Positions 35,442-47,769 of a DNA stretch of 64,000 nt are shown in pieces; the first letter of the stretch is position 1; each line of letters opens with the position of its first letter. Under the pieces are notes generated by a model. It had not been told where the DNA came from, searched no databases, and saw only the letters and a list, made by a program, of their open reading frames with translations. The stretch spans positions 185,395-249,394 of the forward strand of contig JADNYJ010000047.1 in NCBI GenBank assembly GCA_015501075.1, given 5' to 3'. A program made the translations under genes and the position numbers. This DNA comes from Gymnopilus junonius (taxonomy: Eukaryota > Basidiomycota > Agaricomycetes > Agaricales > Galerinaceae).

Positions 35442-36600
35442 TCAGGAAAGGGCATTCCCCTTCCACAAATCCACAATCTTCTGGACACGTAGTTGGAGGT
35501 CATATTCATCTTCGTCATACTGTAACACATATATTGATCGCAATGCCGTCTGCACGCCTGGTAGCTTTGAAAGCAATCTCACAATGAGAATCTGGAGCGA
35601 AACTCAGAAGGTAAGTAAAATGCGAACAAACCTCGTGCATCCGTAGCTCAGTTTCCAAAAACTTGCCCGAGAAAGCAGATGCGTACTTCTCGTGGGCAGC
35701 CTCGATTTTTGATAGTGAATTGTGTATCATAGACCGTAAACCCTGCAGGGTCAGTGTAAAAATCAGGGCTTTGACAAGTATTTGATTCACGGACTGCGAG
35801 AGGTCCAGTTCCATCGGTTTCACTTAGCGGTCGCAGAATAGCCATCGCATTGGCATGCTCTTGTAGTTCATGGAATGACTGAACTAAAGTAAGCCCTTCA
35901 AAACCCGAGTTGTCAGCGGTTGCAAGTGAATTTGGAAAGACATGAATTCTGACCATGTCTAGCGAGCTCGAACTCTTGCTCAATGCTAGTCTTCAGCCTA
36001 AACGACATCTCCACAGGCGATACACGATCGCACAGAGCCTCCGACTGCCCTAACGCCGATAAGATGACTTTATGTGTGCTCTCGAACACTTCCCGGGGCG
36101 ATCGGTTCGAATTTCTTCTCAGGACGTACAGCTCAGATATAGAGCATAACCAAATACTAAGGAAGAGGTTGAGCAGGCTATTGTCTCGAAGGACACGCCG
36201 CCCCATTCCGAGGGATGCCTGAGCCTCATTCCGAGTCGGCGTAGGTAGACGAAGATTTTGTGCACAGTATGCAATAAGCTGCAGTCCAAGATGGGTCCAA
36301 TTAACATGGGTTGAGAGACAGAAGAAAAAAGGAGGAGGAATAGATAGCTACTCTCGTCGTCTTCCTTGACACCCTTAGGAATATCAAATGTCCTGGTTGC
36401 AATCTCGCTCGAGATCGCCTTGAACTCAGCAGAAACCTGACCAACGTATCCAACACGTTCGTTTCCCAAGTGGTATCCTCCGCTGAGACGCAAATTGCAT
36501 GGACGCTGTCAGAGATAACCAGTAGGATGACCTTATACAAAAGTTCGTTGGGCAAAGCTAGATCGCGACGTGGGGCCCATCCTGACTGCAGGGCGGACAT
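35442..36600 (-). CDS. Conserved hypothetical protein, multi-exon
   Basis: Begins MSALQSGWAPRRDLALPNEL, then LLYKVILLVISDSVHAICVSAEDTTWE and continues after introns through GQVSAEFKAISSEIATRTF, HTVHKIFVYLRRLGMRLRHP, LRRNSNRSPREVFES with THKVILSALGQSEALCDRV, SFHELQEHANAMAILRPLSE, MIHNSLSKIEAAHEKYASAF and finally YDEDEYDLQLRVQKIVDLWKG. Mainly helical. The opening LPNELLYKVI resembles an F-box-like start seen in many basidiomycete proteins, but no full F-box could be confirmed. ATG at 36600, stop at 35442-35444. Divergent from the COQ8-like gene with 279 bp between, suggesting a shared promoter region. No function recognised. Confidence 0.65.
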
Positions 36601-36879
36601 AGATACGGTTACGGTAAAATCAAGGTAAAGCGGGGAACACGATGAGTGAACGTGGTTTTATTCCAGGAGCCACAGTGACCTGCGACAGAATGTAGTACAG
36701 ACCTGGGAGATGGAGTCCAAGCCCAGGACACCGATCCTCTTATCCGGCCGGGGCAAACCTAGGGAAGCTGATAAATCATTTCTGACAGGTTTCATTGGCC
36801 TTCAGGATAAATACACGCAAATTCAACTCTGCCATAGGACCGTTTCGGACGTTCTCCAAAGTGACGGCGGCCTTCATCT

Positions 36880-39259
36880 ATGCCACCAGGGCCGGCTTAC
36901 AACTGGTTTTGCGTTCTTCACTCTACCGCAGAGATATTGTCCAATGCGGCGCGATATAGAGCGACTCAGCTGACCTCAACATCTTCGTCATATGCGCATC
37001 CACGAAAACGAAGAAGAACCGAAGATTTCGTAGAGGAGCAGGCTCAACAAGAAATACAGGTCAGCGACGCAACTTCAATTGAACATGCTTCTCCAAACAC
37101 GGTGGTGGACAAAGCGGATATTGTGTTGTCTGAATCTGTAGTCCGCGAGGCACAACGCGAGCGCGTCGAATTGGAAGAAGCAAGGCCTGCCGAACTTACA
37201 GCTACTTTTGACGCGTCACGACCCTCGGGGACGACATCTGGGACGACAGTTGCTGTACCAGTGGCAGGAACGATTGCTTTGCGATCCATTAAGGAAGAGG
37301 ATGTGAGGGAAGAGCCGGTAAGTCCGTACATGCCAGTTATCTATAAACCTGACCATATCATTTATTTCATCTCAGGAACCTTCGCATATACCAACACAAA
37401 TATACCCTGTCCCTGTCTCTCGGGATCTGCAATCTTCTAAAGTTCCGTCATCGCGAATAGGCAGGCTATTCCACTATGGAGGTACAGACTCTGCAATGTT
37501 TGTTAGGCGTTCGATCGTCCTCATTTTTTTTACAGGTTTAGCTGCATCTTTGGGATATGGCGTCGCGTCTGAAGTCCTCCGTCGAACAGGCTCTGGATCA
37601 CTTCAGCAATCCTCTTCGCCGATGATGACAGAAGCCAACATCAAGCGTCTTGTTACCAAGTTATCTCAGATGAGAGGTGCAGCTCTGAAGCTGGGGCAGT
37701 TTATGAGTATCCAAGGTAAGAGTTCCTTTCGCCTCCTTTCGCTCCTTCGCATATTTATCATGTGTGTCTAGATACAAACGTTCTTCCACCTGAACTCGAT
37801 AAAATATTTCGCAGGGTGCAGGACAGCGCGCATTACATGCCCCGACTGGCAGATGGAGGCAAGTCCCTCTTCCTGCTATATCTCGTACGCTTGTGGACTC
37901 ACCCTATGGCCCCGCCCAGCAAGTCATGTCCACAGCCCTAGGCTCGTCCTGGTCCCAAAATTTCACTTCCTTTGACAGGATCCCCTTTGCTGCGGCCTCC
38001 ATAGGACAGGTCCATCAGGCCGTTCTTGCAGCATCAGTATCACCATCAGGCAAAGATGAACGTGTGGCAGTCAAAGTCCAATTTCCCAACATCGCCAATT
38101 CCATAGAGAGTGATTTAGGCTATATCAAGTTGTTGTTGACAGCCGGAAAGCTACTACCCAAAGGCTTATTTTTGGACAAGACTATTTCCGTCAGTCACAC
38201 ACTCGATAATGTTGTTAAAATACTAAAGCTCTTACTCTGTTGTTTATTTAGGTCATGAAAACTGAACTTGCTGATGAATGTGACTACGTTCGAGAGGCGT
38301 CTTTTCTTGAACAATTCTGCTCGCCTGAATACTTAGGAAATGATCCTAGGTTTAAAATTCCATGGGTATGGAAGGGTTCTACGTCTACAGTTTTGGTCAT
38401 GGAAAGAGTCAATGGTGTCAGCGTGGGTGAGGCTAACGCAGAGAACTTATCCCAAAACGACAGAAACGATGTCAGTTTTTTCATAGCTCAGGCTTTCCGT
38501 GAGGGGTGACATTCTCTTGCACAGATCTCTGCACGGATCATTGAGCTCTGCCTAAAAGAACTCTTTGAGTTTCGGGCGATGCAAACTGACCCTAATTGGA
38601 CGAACTTCCTCTGGAATGCTGATACTCGGCAGGCATGTCGCTTCCTTCTTTCCGTGTATCATTGGGAGTATTTATACAGAGTTACCGTAGGTCGAGCTAG
38701 TTGACTTCGGCGCGACCAGAACGTACTCGAAAGAATTCATGGACAGTTGGCTAGGACTGCTTCAGGCAGCGGCTTCAGGTGATAGGGATGCTTGCATAGA
38801 CTGGAGCTTGAAACTTGGATACCTGACGGGGGAAGAAAATGAGGTTCGTCTCTCCTGACATATCTACTAGGTGAATATTGAAAAAAGATGACCCATACAT
38901 AGGTTCTGCTGAATGCACATGTCAACTCCATGACCCTTCTGGCTACCCCATTCAAAGCAGAGACGCCTCAGCCCTTCTCTTTTGGCCAAGGATCGCAATG
39001 GGCTGATATTACTGCTCAAATAAGGGCACAGATCCCTGTCATGCTGCAATATAGGTTAACACCTCCACCCAAGGAGACGTACAGTCTAAATAGGCATGTC
39101 TTCCTTATTGTCGTCGTAGCTCGTACACTGACGCGTTTATAATTGAACTTTAGGAAATTAAGCGGCGCGTTCCTCCTTGCCTCCCGACTTGGAGCAAGCA
39201 TTGACACTAAGGTAATCTGGGATAAGGTTGTTGGTAAATATGCGGCTCTTACTCCTTGA
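36880..39259 (+). CDS. COQ8: ABC1/UbiB-family atypical kinase, COQ8 type (ubiquinone biosynthesis)
   Basis: Mitochondrial ADCK/COQ8 ATPase that supports the coenzyme Q synthesis complex. After a variable N-terminus come [17 protein letters not shown], the invariant KxGQ region ([12 protein letters not shown]), [19 protein letters not shown], the Ala-rich loop [50 protein letters not shown] and the metal-binding [10 protein letters not shown], ending [10 protein letters not shown]. Two introns appear to use GC-AG splice sites (37859-37919 and 38633-38690). One base too many at CCCC (37840-37843) breaks the frame between HYMP and DWQMEQVM; since all other motifs are intact this looks like a sequence error. 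The start at ATG 36880 is the best available. Family call very strong; the frame break needs checking. Confidence 0.88.
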
Positions 39260-41151
39260 TATTTCTACCCGTGACAAAATATCATTTGGTGCGTGCCAGC
39301 GCGACAGGACGCGCCGTGTCGCGTGGCACGTGAACAGAAATTAAAGTCGCCTATATCATAGTATATGTAATTTCAAATTGACATCGTGCAAGCTGCAAGC
39401 GTGCTGCAGCACACATCCATCATGCCCTCTGAAATCTCTCGACCTGCAAAGGACATTTCTCGGCCTATGCTCCCTCAAAAGTTCATTGCTGATGTTGGAG
39501 TGGCCTTGGGCCTGAATTTTTGCCGTCTCGGTCTGTCGTACGTCTATTCTCCTGAAAAGCATGAAGAACGCCTCAGCATGAGAAATAGGGACTTCTATCG
39601 TGTATCCATAATGCAGCGACGTCCGGTGGCGTTCTGGATATCTGCGAATTAATCTACTGTGGATACAGAAAAGGCAGATGCTGCCTTCGCAAACAAAGCT
39701 CGCAACTTACCTCCCGGCTCGCCAGTTCGAGGCGAACAACAAATTTGTTGGAAGTGTTTTTGAACTGATCACAGGGTATACCAGAATGTAATTAATCCTT
39801 ACAGTCATTCACCAGCTACTATTGTTGATCGAGAGTTTGAAACGATGGGGAGTTTGAAACCGTCAACTTTTGCAAACCTTCCTCTCTCATATGGCCTCTG
39901 CAAAAATTCACATAAATACTATAGCATGCTGCCTACCATGTTGTGTACTTTGTTTCTTGATGTCTACAGAAGAGGAAAAGTGGCACTCGATTTGCGGAAC
40001 TGAGTGCATTAAATCAGCTGATGTATCAGCATCTCTTGCAAGATCTGCCCAGATCCCTTTGGTCAAATAAAACAAAAATTCACACAAGCGTCGAGGAGAC
40101 TTGTTTAAGCAAGAATCCTGAGCCATGGACAGATTCATGAACATTTGACTTCGTGAGGGCAGATGCAATGCAGAAGGTGCATTTAAGCGTGACAAGACGT
40201 GACGTTTTCATGCGGAAGAACTTGTCCGCGCCCTGCCAAAACGACCGTGACAGTCCGTGACCACCGTTTCAATCTCGCCATTCCTTCAGCTTTGAGATCC
40301 GGAAATGCTCCTGTGTCTTCCACACTAACCTTATGTCCAAAATTCTTGGTCAATCTTGTGTGTATTCAAAAGTTGTACATTACTGCGAAATTTTCTGCTT
40401 GGTGAGCAACTGGTTGATTTTCTAGTGAATTTTCTTAGTCGCCGTTTTAAACTCCCGCTGAATTATAGTAATGGCACACCGAATATTAAAAATCATTTTT
40501 AAATTTTGAACTTCAACCTTTTCCCAAATAAACTCCACAATAAATTTCATTGAATTGGGTCGTAGGTATTTACAAATATTCGTAGCATTTGGATCCATAT
40601 TGGTGAGCAAACATGGGTGTGCCACTACTAGGAATGCCCAACTTTAGCTAAATCCGAAAAGCGCACGCTTTTGGCCAGCATGCCCTTCAATGAGAGCTCA
40701 TCTGGAAGCCCTAAAATTATGAGACAAGATGCAGAATATATTGACAGATATGCTACAAAAGGAATTGAGAGAAAGCGAGTTGAATTGGTTGAGATAAATG
40801 CGTGTCACAAGTGTGCCATTAGCTGGTGGATGACTGTAACTAGTTTAATCTTACTCAATTGAGGTCGTGCTCGTGTCAGGGTTCTACAATGATGGTAACA
40901 TTGGCGTTGAAGCCAAATCAGACTCTATCGCATTAAAAGATGAAGCGTCTGAAGTCTACATGAAAACATACAAGCGAGTGCTACAGAGGTTGCGTGAAGT
41001 GGAATTCCGTGCAGTGTGAGGTTAGATAGGGCGGTATATATGATATGTCGTGAAATGTCGTTAAAGTTGAGACTTTGGTCAAAAATAGGTGTGCTGTAGT
41101 TGGACCGTGTACCCTGTATTCGAGATAGCACACCAAGTTTTCGGCGAGAGT
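39260..41151. other. Intergenic, no gene assigned
   Basis: Convergent 1.9 kb gap between the COQ8-like gene (plus) and the methyltransferase gene (minus). Open frames up to 95 codons occur on both strands without motifs. The stretch 40430-40860 differs in texture (AT-rich, then a 63-codon plus frame) and may be an old repeat, but I saw no ends. Confidence 0.45.
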
Positions 41152-42114
41152 TTATTGCGCCTTCTTGGCCTTCTCAGCACGCTCGCTGTAGATCATATCC
41201 GTGAAAGGTCCTTCGAAACGCAAGGCGATGATATAGACGATGTACACGTAGAGCGTGATGAAAAGTCCTGCGGGTCTCTCGTACCTACAGAAGAAACACC
41301 GTCAGCGAGTCCACATCATCTACCGTCCAAGAAAGTCGAGCCCAGACAGAAGTACTGACCAGAGGGCGGTGGCAGCGAAGCACATCGTGCTACCAACGTA
41401 CATCGGGTCTCGCAGGACATTGAATGGGAACCTATAAGCCCAAGCAAGTGAAGGTCAGACAAAAGCCACATAGCTTCAGGATGAAAATACGCACCCTTCC
41501 ACTCGGTGGTCCATCAAAATCCCGAAGTAATCCCCCAAGAATGTGCCAGTGATACCCAAGGCCCATGTTGAAGTGATGACGAAGAGCTGGCCAAAGAAGA
41601 AGAGGATGGCAGGCACGATTATTGCGTATTCTTTTGGTAGGATGGGCTGTTGGGGTTGTTCAAGGACAGCCCTGTGGTACCTGCGAACCGTTCATTCATC
41701 TGGAAGAGGAGAAGGAGGAAGACAACATACAAGCTATCTCTCAGAATTCCGAAAGAGAAGATGAGGACGGCTAGGAAGTAGGTCCCATATCGAGCGTTGC
41801 CTCCAAAGATACGCGTAATAGTTCTGTTTCTATACTCTAATGGCTTGTCAGAAGACTATCTCAGACAAGAGCCAACGAAAAGTAAGAGGTACGAATGAGA
41901 GAATGGAAAACGCAGCGCCATGGCAGGCATATTTCAAAAATAGCCTCCAAGAAGAAAAAAAAGGTGATGCGTGGCACTCACCATTCCGAGCCACGATGTT
42001 CCATGCCGTGGGGTTGAATGCGATAGCGAACAGCGAGATCAACAAAGAAGTCCTGTTGACGTCGACTAGGCTATGAAATTGGTTAAGGAGAGCGTCAATG
42101 TTCTTGGAGTCCAT
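41152..42114 (-). CDS. OPI3: Phospholipid N-methyltransferase, OPI3/PEM2 type
   Basis: ER membrane enzyme that makes phosphatidylcholine from monomethyl-phosphatidylethanolamine with SAM. Starts MDSKNIDALLNQFHSLVDVN; the first exon joins to EYRNRTITRIFGGNARYGTY. Membrane segments: LLISLFAIAFNPTAWNI, FLAVLIFSFGILRDSLY, IIVPAILFFFGQLFVITSTW and ATALWYEKPAGLFITLYVHI. The class motifs LGDYFGILMDHRV, FPFNVLRDPMYVGSTMCF and RFEGPFTDMIYSER are complete. The end EKAKKAQ gives a short lysine-containing cytosolic tail. Roughly 210 residues, normal for the family. All exon joins checked keep frame. Confidence 0.9.
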
Positions 42115-42438
42115 CTTTTTTTTTTTGTGGTCGTCTGAAGGAATGACAGCGAGGTCGGACCAGAGGTTGCGGGGCTTGTGATTATAGGCGATTACATCAG
42201 CCACTGATGCAGACTCGTCTCCTACGGAAAAGGCGCAGAGCTTTATAGAGGGCAGAATGTTGTGGGTAGCTAACAGAATCAAAGATGTATCGAAAACAGG
42301 AACGACGGTATGTAAGTAGTAGCAGAAAGTAGGAATAACAAGGAAATCCAACCCGATGTCCACCCTCCATCAAGAAAACTCAATAAATACAGGTGAGTAC
42401 ACTTTGCAAATGTCACCACAAGGCCAAACGTAGCGTAT

Positions 42439-43591
42439 CTACAATCTTTTCAATGCTTTCTTCCTTTTCTCCGCACCTGTCGCCGCTGAGCCCGTCGCTG
42501 ACCGCTTGACAGCCTTGGTCCCCGTAATGCCTCCTATGCCCGCGTCGACGCCATGCCCATGCCCACGCCCATCGTGGGGCTTGCCGTTCCCGACATTTGC
42601 ATCTGCCGTACCGAGAGGTGACGGAGATGGATGTCGCTCCTTCTCTTTCTGAGGACCTACTCCGAGGCTACTCTTATCAGGGATTGGTGACTTGAGAGAT
42701 GATGGTGGAGCCGGAGAGGCAGATTTGCGAGAAATAGCAGGTACGGCCAGTGGCGATTTGATTGAAGTTGAGGAAATAGACGCTGAAATGGGGGGCGGTG
42801 TAGGAAGGGCTAGGATAGGTGTTGGAGCCGCAACCTGGAAGTAGACGCGACGGCTTCAGGTTTCTCCGCAGAGGCTTTGCTCGACGATGAAGAGGGCTCA
42901 GGAGGAGAGCAGAGGGCGTGTTGAATTCAACAGGCTTGACGCGTGGTGTGGCATGGACGCTTGTGATGAGTTTGGCTCTGCTGCAATAACTTGCGTAATC
43001 TTCAAGCAGCAGCTTTCCAGCTTCTTCGTCCAATGCTGACTCAGGATTGGGGTAAATGAGGAGACATTTGACGGTGACAAGGATGTGTCCAATCCCATAG
43101 GTTGATTTCCAGTCCTTCTTTAATGTATTCACGCAAATTTCGCCAGTCGGGCCGACATTGGGATGGAACATTTTAGTCGCAAACCAGCCTATCAGACTCG
43201 TCAGTAACCGCAAATAAGAATATGCCGCAGGATAATGGCACACACATTTTGGAGGAGCAGCAGGGAATTCTTCCGTGAACTTGAATTTCACTTTGAAATA
43301 TCCACCGGCGTACGGTGTGCCCTCTATTTTCAAAGGTCCGCCAAACACGGCATTTGTCAGAACCATCCTTCCAAACCACTCAGGCAGGAGCAACGTCGTA
43401 CCTGGACCTTCGATGATCCCTGTGAGGTTTAACATATCGTCCTCACTAGTTTGAATTCGGATACCCTCTGGGGGTTGTTTTGGAGCTCGCCAATCTCTCG
43501 CATGACGCGACGGAGGACAGCACCTGGGATAGACTAAAGCACGCGGGTCAGAAGCTTTATTTGGGTTAAAATGGCGTAAAACACTGACCAT
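42439..43591 (-). CDS. Ubiquitin-conjugating enzyme E2, UBE2S type
   Basis: E2 enzyme; in animals UBE2S extends K11-linked chains with the anaphase-promoting complex. Exon 1 appears to be only the ATG (43589-43591); exon 2 begins [18 protein letters not shown]. Then [59 protein letters not shown], the catalytic [32 protein letters not shown] and [20 protein letters not shown] one-base deficit at GGGGG (43470-43474) breaks the frame between ELQNN and PPEG; a sequence error is likely. The Ser/Pro-rich C-terminal tail is readable to [14 protein letters not shown] (stop 42439-42441), but its path from HATPR needs either an intron or further frame changes. The E2 core call is firm; the tail is uncertain. 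Confidence 0.82.
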
Positions 43592-44281
43592 GGTAGTACA
43601 GAGCAAAAAAATACAAGGGAAAGAAGAAAAGGAGGTCGTAAGTCTGGAGCGGACGATGCCAAAGAAAGTTGGTTCAACTTGGGTGAGAGTAAGTGCGGAG
43701 TTACAAATGTGAATCGCGATCAAGCCAACTACATCACGTGCAGGGGACACTGCCCTTCACCGTCTGAAACAATTACAGACAAACAAGTTGTCTTTCTTTT
43801 CTAATTCGCTCCTGTGAAAGCCGCCCTTGAGAACGGTCTTGTGAGTTCATCTGCCTGCGTTTACATTGCAAGATCCGCCCAAATCTCCATTGTTCTTTTC
43901 AGACGCAGGATAGATTAAAGGTCTGAATCATACCCGTTGCAAATAGGAAGCATTTCTGCAACAATAAATAGCGTCTTCCGATCCAGCAACTTCGTCATTT
44001 AAAATCTATTCGCACCTTGTATTCTTGGCAGTCAACTTCAATACCAAAGATTTCCTGGCGTTCGAGAAATTCCAAGAATCCTTCTTTCTCTTTCCCGGCG
44101 TCGGTGGCTTTCCTTTTTCCTCTCACATCTTGCTATCACGTGTGGCAAAAAGACTACGGATTCCCTATCGCCTTCGGTTCCGATTCCTCTACTATATATA
44201 CGCGTTTCCAATCCTCTCACTTGCATTCTTTCCTGCTCCGTCCTCGTTATCAGTAGCGACTTGCTATAGTTTTTTGTTGCT
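43592..44281. other. Divergent promoter region between the E2 and SDR genes
   Basis: Separates two divergently transcribed genes, so it should contain both promoters. A TATATATA at 44193-44200 lies 82-89 bp before the SDR start and is a plausible core element. Short open frames here lack motifs. Confidence 0.5.
44193..44200 (+). promoter_or_regulatory. Probable TATA box of the SDR gene
   Basis: TATATATA 82-89 bp upstream of the ATG at 44282. Position is right for a core promoter; the sequence alone is weak evidence. Confidence 0.4.
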
Positions 44282-45512
44282 ATGGATTTAGGTCTCGAAG
44301 GTGTTCATGTCCTTATTACCGGTCAGTGTTCCTTTTCAGAATAGACTGTACATGACGTATTTAAATCCAGTTTGTATCCAGGTGCAAGCGGCGGGATAGG
44401 TCTGGAGACTGCCGAGCTCTTCTACGGTACATATTCCTAACTCCTCCATCACCTGCAACCCCTGAGCTCCATCAACACTGCTCACATCTACAGACCAAGG
44501 TGCAATCGTAACAGCGCACTACAACTCCAACTTCAAGTCTCTAGAATCATTCGTCGACTCGCGCAGCCAGGCTATCAAAGCTGACTTGACAAAGGAGGAA
44601 GAAGTCATCGACCTCTTCAAGAAAGCCACTTACACCTACGGCCCAGTCCAGATCCTCGTCATCAATCACGCTATTAGTGTCGTTGAAGATGCAAATGTAT
44701 GGGAGATGTCGTATGACCGATGGAAGCATACTATCGATACAAATTTGAACTCTTCGTTCCTTGTTGCCCGCGAGTATCTGAGGCAGCTGAAGACGATGTC
44801 GGCTGACCTGAAGGAGGAGGCTTGCATTATCTTAATCGGGAGCACGGCTGGGAAATATGGTTAGTTTATTCATCCCACTCAAGTATAACAACAGATTAAA
44901 TAACCATATGTAGGCGAAGCGGGACATGCTGACTACGCAGCTTCAAAAAGTGGTACGTGCCTTCCAACTCTTCCAACTGTTCACGCTTGGAGAGAGGATT
45001 AATAATACCCTTCCAGCGATGATGTATGGGCTGACCATGAGTCTCAAGAATGAAATCGTCAAGCTGGCACCGAAGGGAAGGGTAAATTGTTTAGGTCCTG
45101 GCTGGGTGAAGACGGTTAGCTTTCCTCTACTTTTGTCAGACCGACCAACATGCTAAACTGTAATTTGTGACCAGCCTATGGCAACTGATTCCTTGAAGAA
45201 CCCGCGGGTGGCTTATGCCGCTCTCGCTACGTAAGTAGAAGCCCATATTTCCAATTGTTCTTTGGTGCAGACCTTTCTCATCCTTCTTTAGAACGCCACT
45301 CAAGAAGATCGCTGAACCCAACGATATAGCCAACCAAATCCTCGTTCTCTCCTCAAACAAGATATCGGGGCATGTTACGGGGCAGGTGCTCATGATTGAG
45401 GGAGGAATGGAAGGTCAGTGATCTAGTGTCGTTGTTTTTATTGCTGCCGACTCTAATCGCATGCTTAGGGCGTCTGCTTAATAAACCTGAAGATGTCGGA
45501 CTGAAGCTATAA
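44282..45512 (+). CDS. Short-chain dehydrogenase/reductase (SDR)
   Basis: NAD(P)-dependent oxidoreductase with a complete classical SDR pattern. Starts MDLGLEGVHVLITGASGGIG (cofactor-binding TGxxxGIG), joins to DQGAIVTAHYNSNFKSL, KADLTKEEEV, VINHAIS (variant of NNAG), NLNSSFLVAREYL, IILIGSTAGKYG (catalytic Ser) and DYAASKSA (catalytic Tyr and Lys). The C-terminal GRVNCLGPGWVKTPM, DIANQILVLSS and ISGHVTGQVLMIEGGMEG follow. Ends NKPEDVGLKL with TAA at 45510-45512. Six or so short introns keep frame. Length, about 265 residues, is normal. Arg/His at TAHYN does not settle NADP versus NAD use, and the substrate is unknown. Confidence 0.9.
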
Positions 45513-45733
45513 CATTGAAAGGACAACGATATAGCTTCAATATAGCGATGCTTTGCAATCTCAACTTTGAATAATAAGAGATACTGGTATGAAAAGCAAT
45601 CCAACGCCATCGTTTTGCTTCTGTTTATTTGTCGAGAATTGTCAAGAAATGCACCGTTTGTTTTCATTATTTCGAAAAGAATACAAGTACTCATAATACC
45701 CAATAAAATGATTTTTTTTTCACGCCCTTACCT

Positions 45734-47769
45734 TCAGTTCCTCGCCATATTTTCGGCCTTGATAATGTCAGCGACTAGAGAGATGGTGAGCTTCAATCAA
45801 ATAAAATGCATATAATAAACGATGACTAACCTTTCTCCCCCACGACGTAAGCAAAGGCTAACAAAGATTCATTAATGACTTCATACCTAATCAGGACGCC
45901 TAAAGTATTAATTATATGGACCTTGAGTATGCGCAGCGATATGCAGCGGAATAATCGAAATGTCGGTGACCCGGAGATTGGTCATGCCATACACTTTCAG
46001 CTTGGGATCGACAACGCCTCTCTTTTCACGAGGAAGCATGGAACAACTTCCCGCGGTGTCTGTGAATGATATTAGTTAAATAGTGAAAGCATACAGAGGA
46101 GAGACAATGCACGGAATATGGTTCCAACGTAATCTTTGATGACCTCTGTGGTAAGGTAAGAGAGGCATATTCTATCTTTGACGCGGAATGGACTTACCTT
46201 GAAGGTCGTCATCAGTAACACATTTCGGCCCAGGATATGCCTCTTTGACAGTTCCAGACTTCCAAGGCTCAACTTCTTTCATGCGTCGAGCAAATTTGAC
46301 TGTTTAGAGCATGATTTCGAGATCTTTAGGAAGGATTGTTGATTAATGTTACTTGAGAAGGCCATCTCCCGACTTACCCGCTTTGTTTTCGAAGTAGTGC
46401 AGATTGCAAGATGGAGAAACTGTAGGGTCCTTCGTTTCTGCATGCTAGATAAGTACCCTAATCAGACGAGATAACTCTTACTTATTCGTGATAAACTTAC
46501 TATGGTTCCTCGAGAAAATGGATGGTTCAAACAACATACCAGAGTGACATAGCATTTTCCCTTCTCGACAGGCGCTAGGCACCCAAAATAAATTCAAAAA
46601 GAATTAATTGCGAATAAATGACTTGCCTTTAGAAAAGAAGTAACCTGGGAAGACAATGACTTCACAGTCAGGAATTTTATCATTCTGAAGAACTTCGTTT
46701 GGAGGTGGAACTGTTCTTCCAGTCTTGGAGGCAGCTCATTCTTCTCTGCCTTGGCATTTACCTCTGCTTCAAAGTTGTCAGCTAGTTTAGAAGTACCCTC
46801 AAATCCTGAGGCGGGTAAAGGGAACCAAGCAGTGCGAGCACTGGAAGAAGAGAAGGAAAGTCAAATGAGATTAGGTGCTGATAAATGTAGCAATATTTTA
46901 CTGAACTGGAGCTCTTTGGCTTTGGCTGCATATTCAGGGTCGAGTAAAAGCTCCAAGGACTCATGATCAGGCAGTAGCTCAAATGGGATGGTGACCAAAG
47001 TGTGATCCTGCATGTTCTCCCCAACTCCTGGAAAATCGACGATGAGGTCAACACCAATTTTAGACAGAACTTTGGGTTGGTGAATGCCTGAGAGCTCCAA
47101 TATATGAGGGGACTCTATGCTCCTAATATGATAGTTGAAGATAATTATTTCTTGGACTTTAAACAATAAATGCACCCAGTGCTAAGGAGCACTTCTTTAT
47201 TTATGTTCACCCTATACTTCTTGTAATTGTGGATAAATTCAACAGCCATTGCTGTTTGATTTTCATTCCCTTCAGATCCATAAAAAATTATCCATGAAAT
47301 GAGAGTGCTAGTGAGGACCTGAGAATTTTGAAGATGTCAGACAAAGCTCATGGAAGATGGCCAATACATACAGTGGGATTTGGATGCTTGATATTTGGAA
47401 GTAGATAAGAAATTGCAGAATATGACTGAGTCCATGTTTTTGGATCTAGACTCGAAGTTGCAATCCATGTTCTGTTGACCTGAAAATTTGCCAATTCAAG
47501 TCAATTCAAAGTCTTGAACTCAAAGGAACAAGATGACATCTTACATTGCCTCTGTAAGGATCTTTTATTGGTTTTAGGCCCATATTGATCATCATTTCCT
47601 GGAAGAGCTTGTCAGTGGTATGAACATGGGGAGGAATAGTGACTTGAATAGGACCAGATTTCCTGCAGGATTCATTAGTGAAGGCATAGGGATAAAGATC
47701 CATTTGCTCTATTACTGGAAGGTTGGCATGGATCCCTTTCTTTGGCATTTGAAAATTGTAATGATACAT
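45734..47769 (-). pseudogene. GMC oxidoreductase (glucose-methanol-choline family), 5'-truncated copy
   Basis: FAD-dependent alcohol/sugar oxidase family. Readable in order on minus: HANLPVIEQMDLYPYAFTNE, NRTWIATSSLDPKTW, VEFIHNYKKYRVNINKEVLL, SIESPHILELSGIHQPKVL, VDFPGVGENMQDH, TAWFPLPASGFEG, IPDCEVIVFPGYFF, LNHPFSRGTI, FARRMKEVEPWKSG, SCSMLPREKRGVVDPKLKVY and ISIIPLHIAAHTQ with the active-site His. The first 150 or so residues, including the FAD-binding GxGxxG, are missing upstream of 47769. The frame changes between LEEQF and NDKIPDCEV, and the join before TAGSCSML is also out of frame. One intron (46575-46626) seems to be GC-AG. A truncated, decaying copy is the best reading. Confidence 0.75.
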
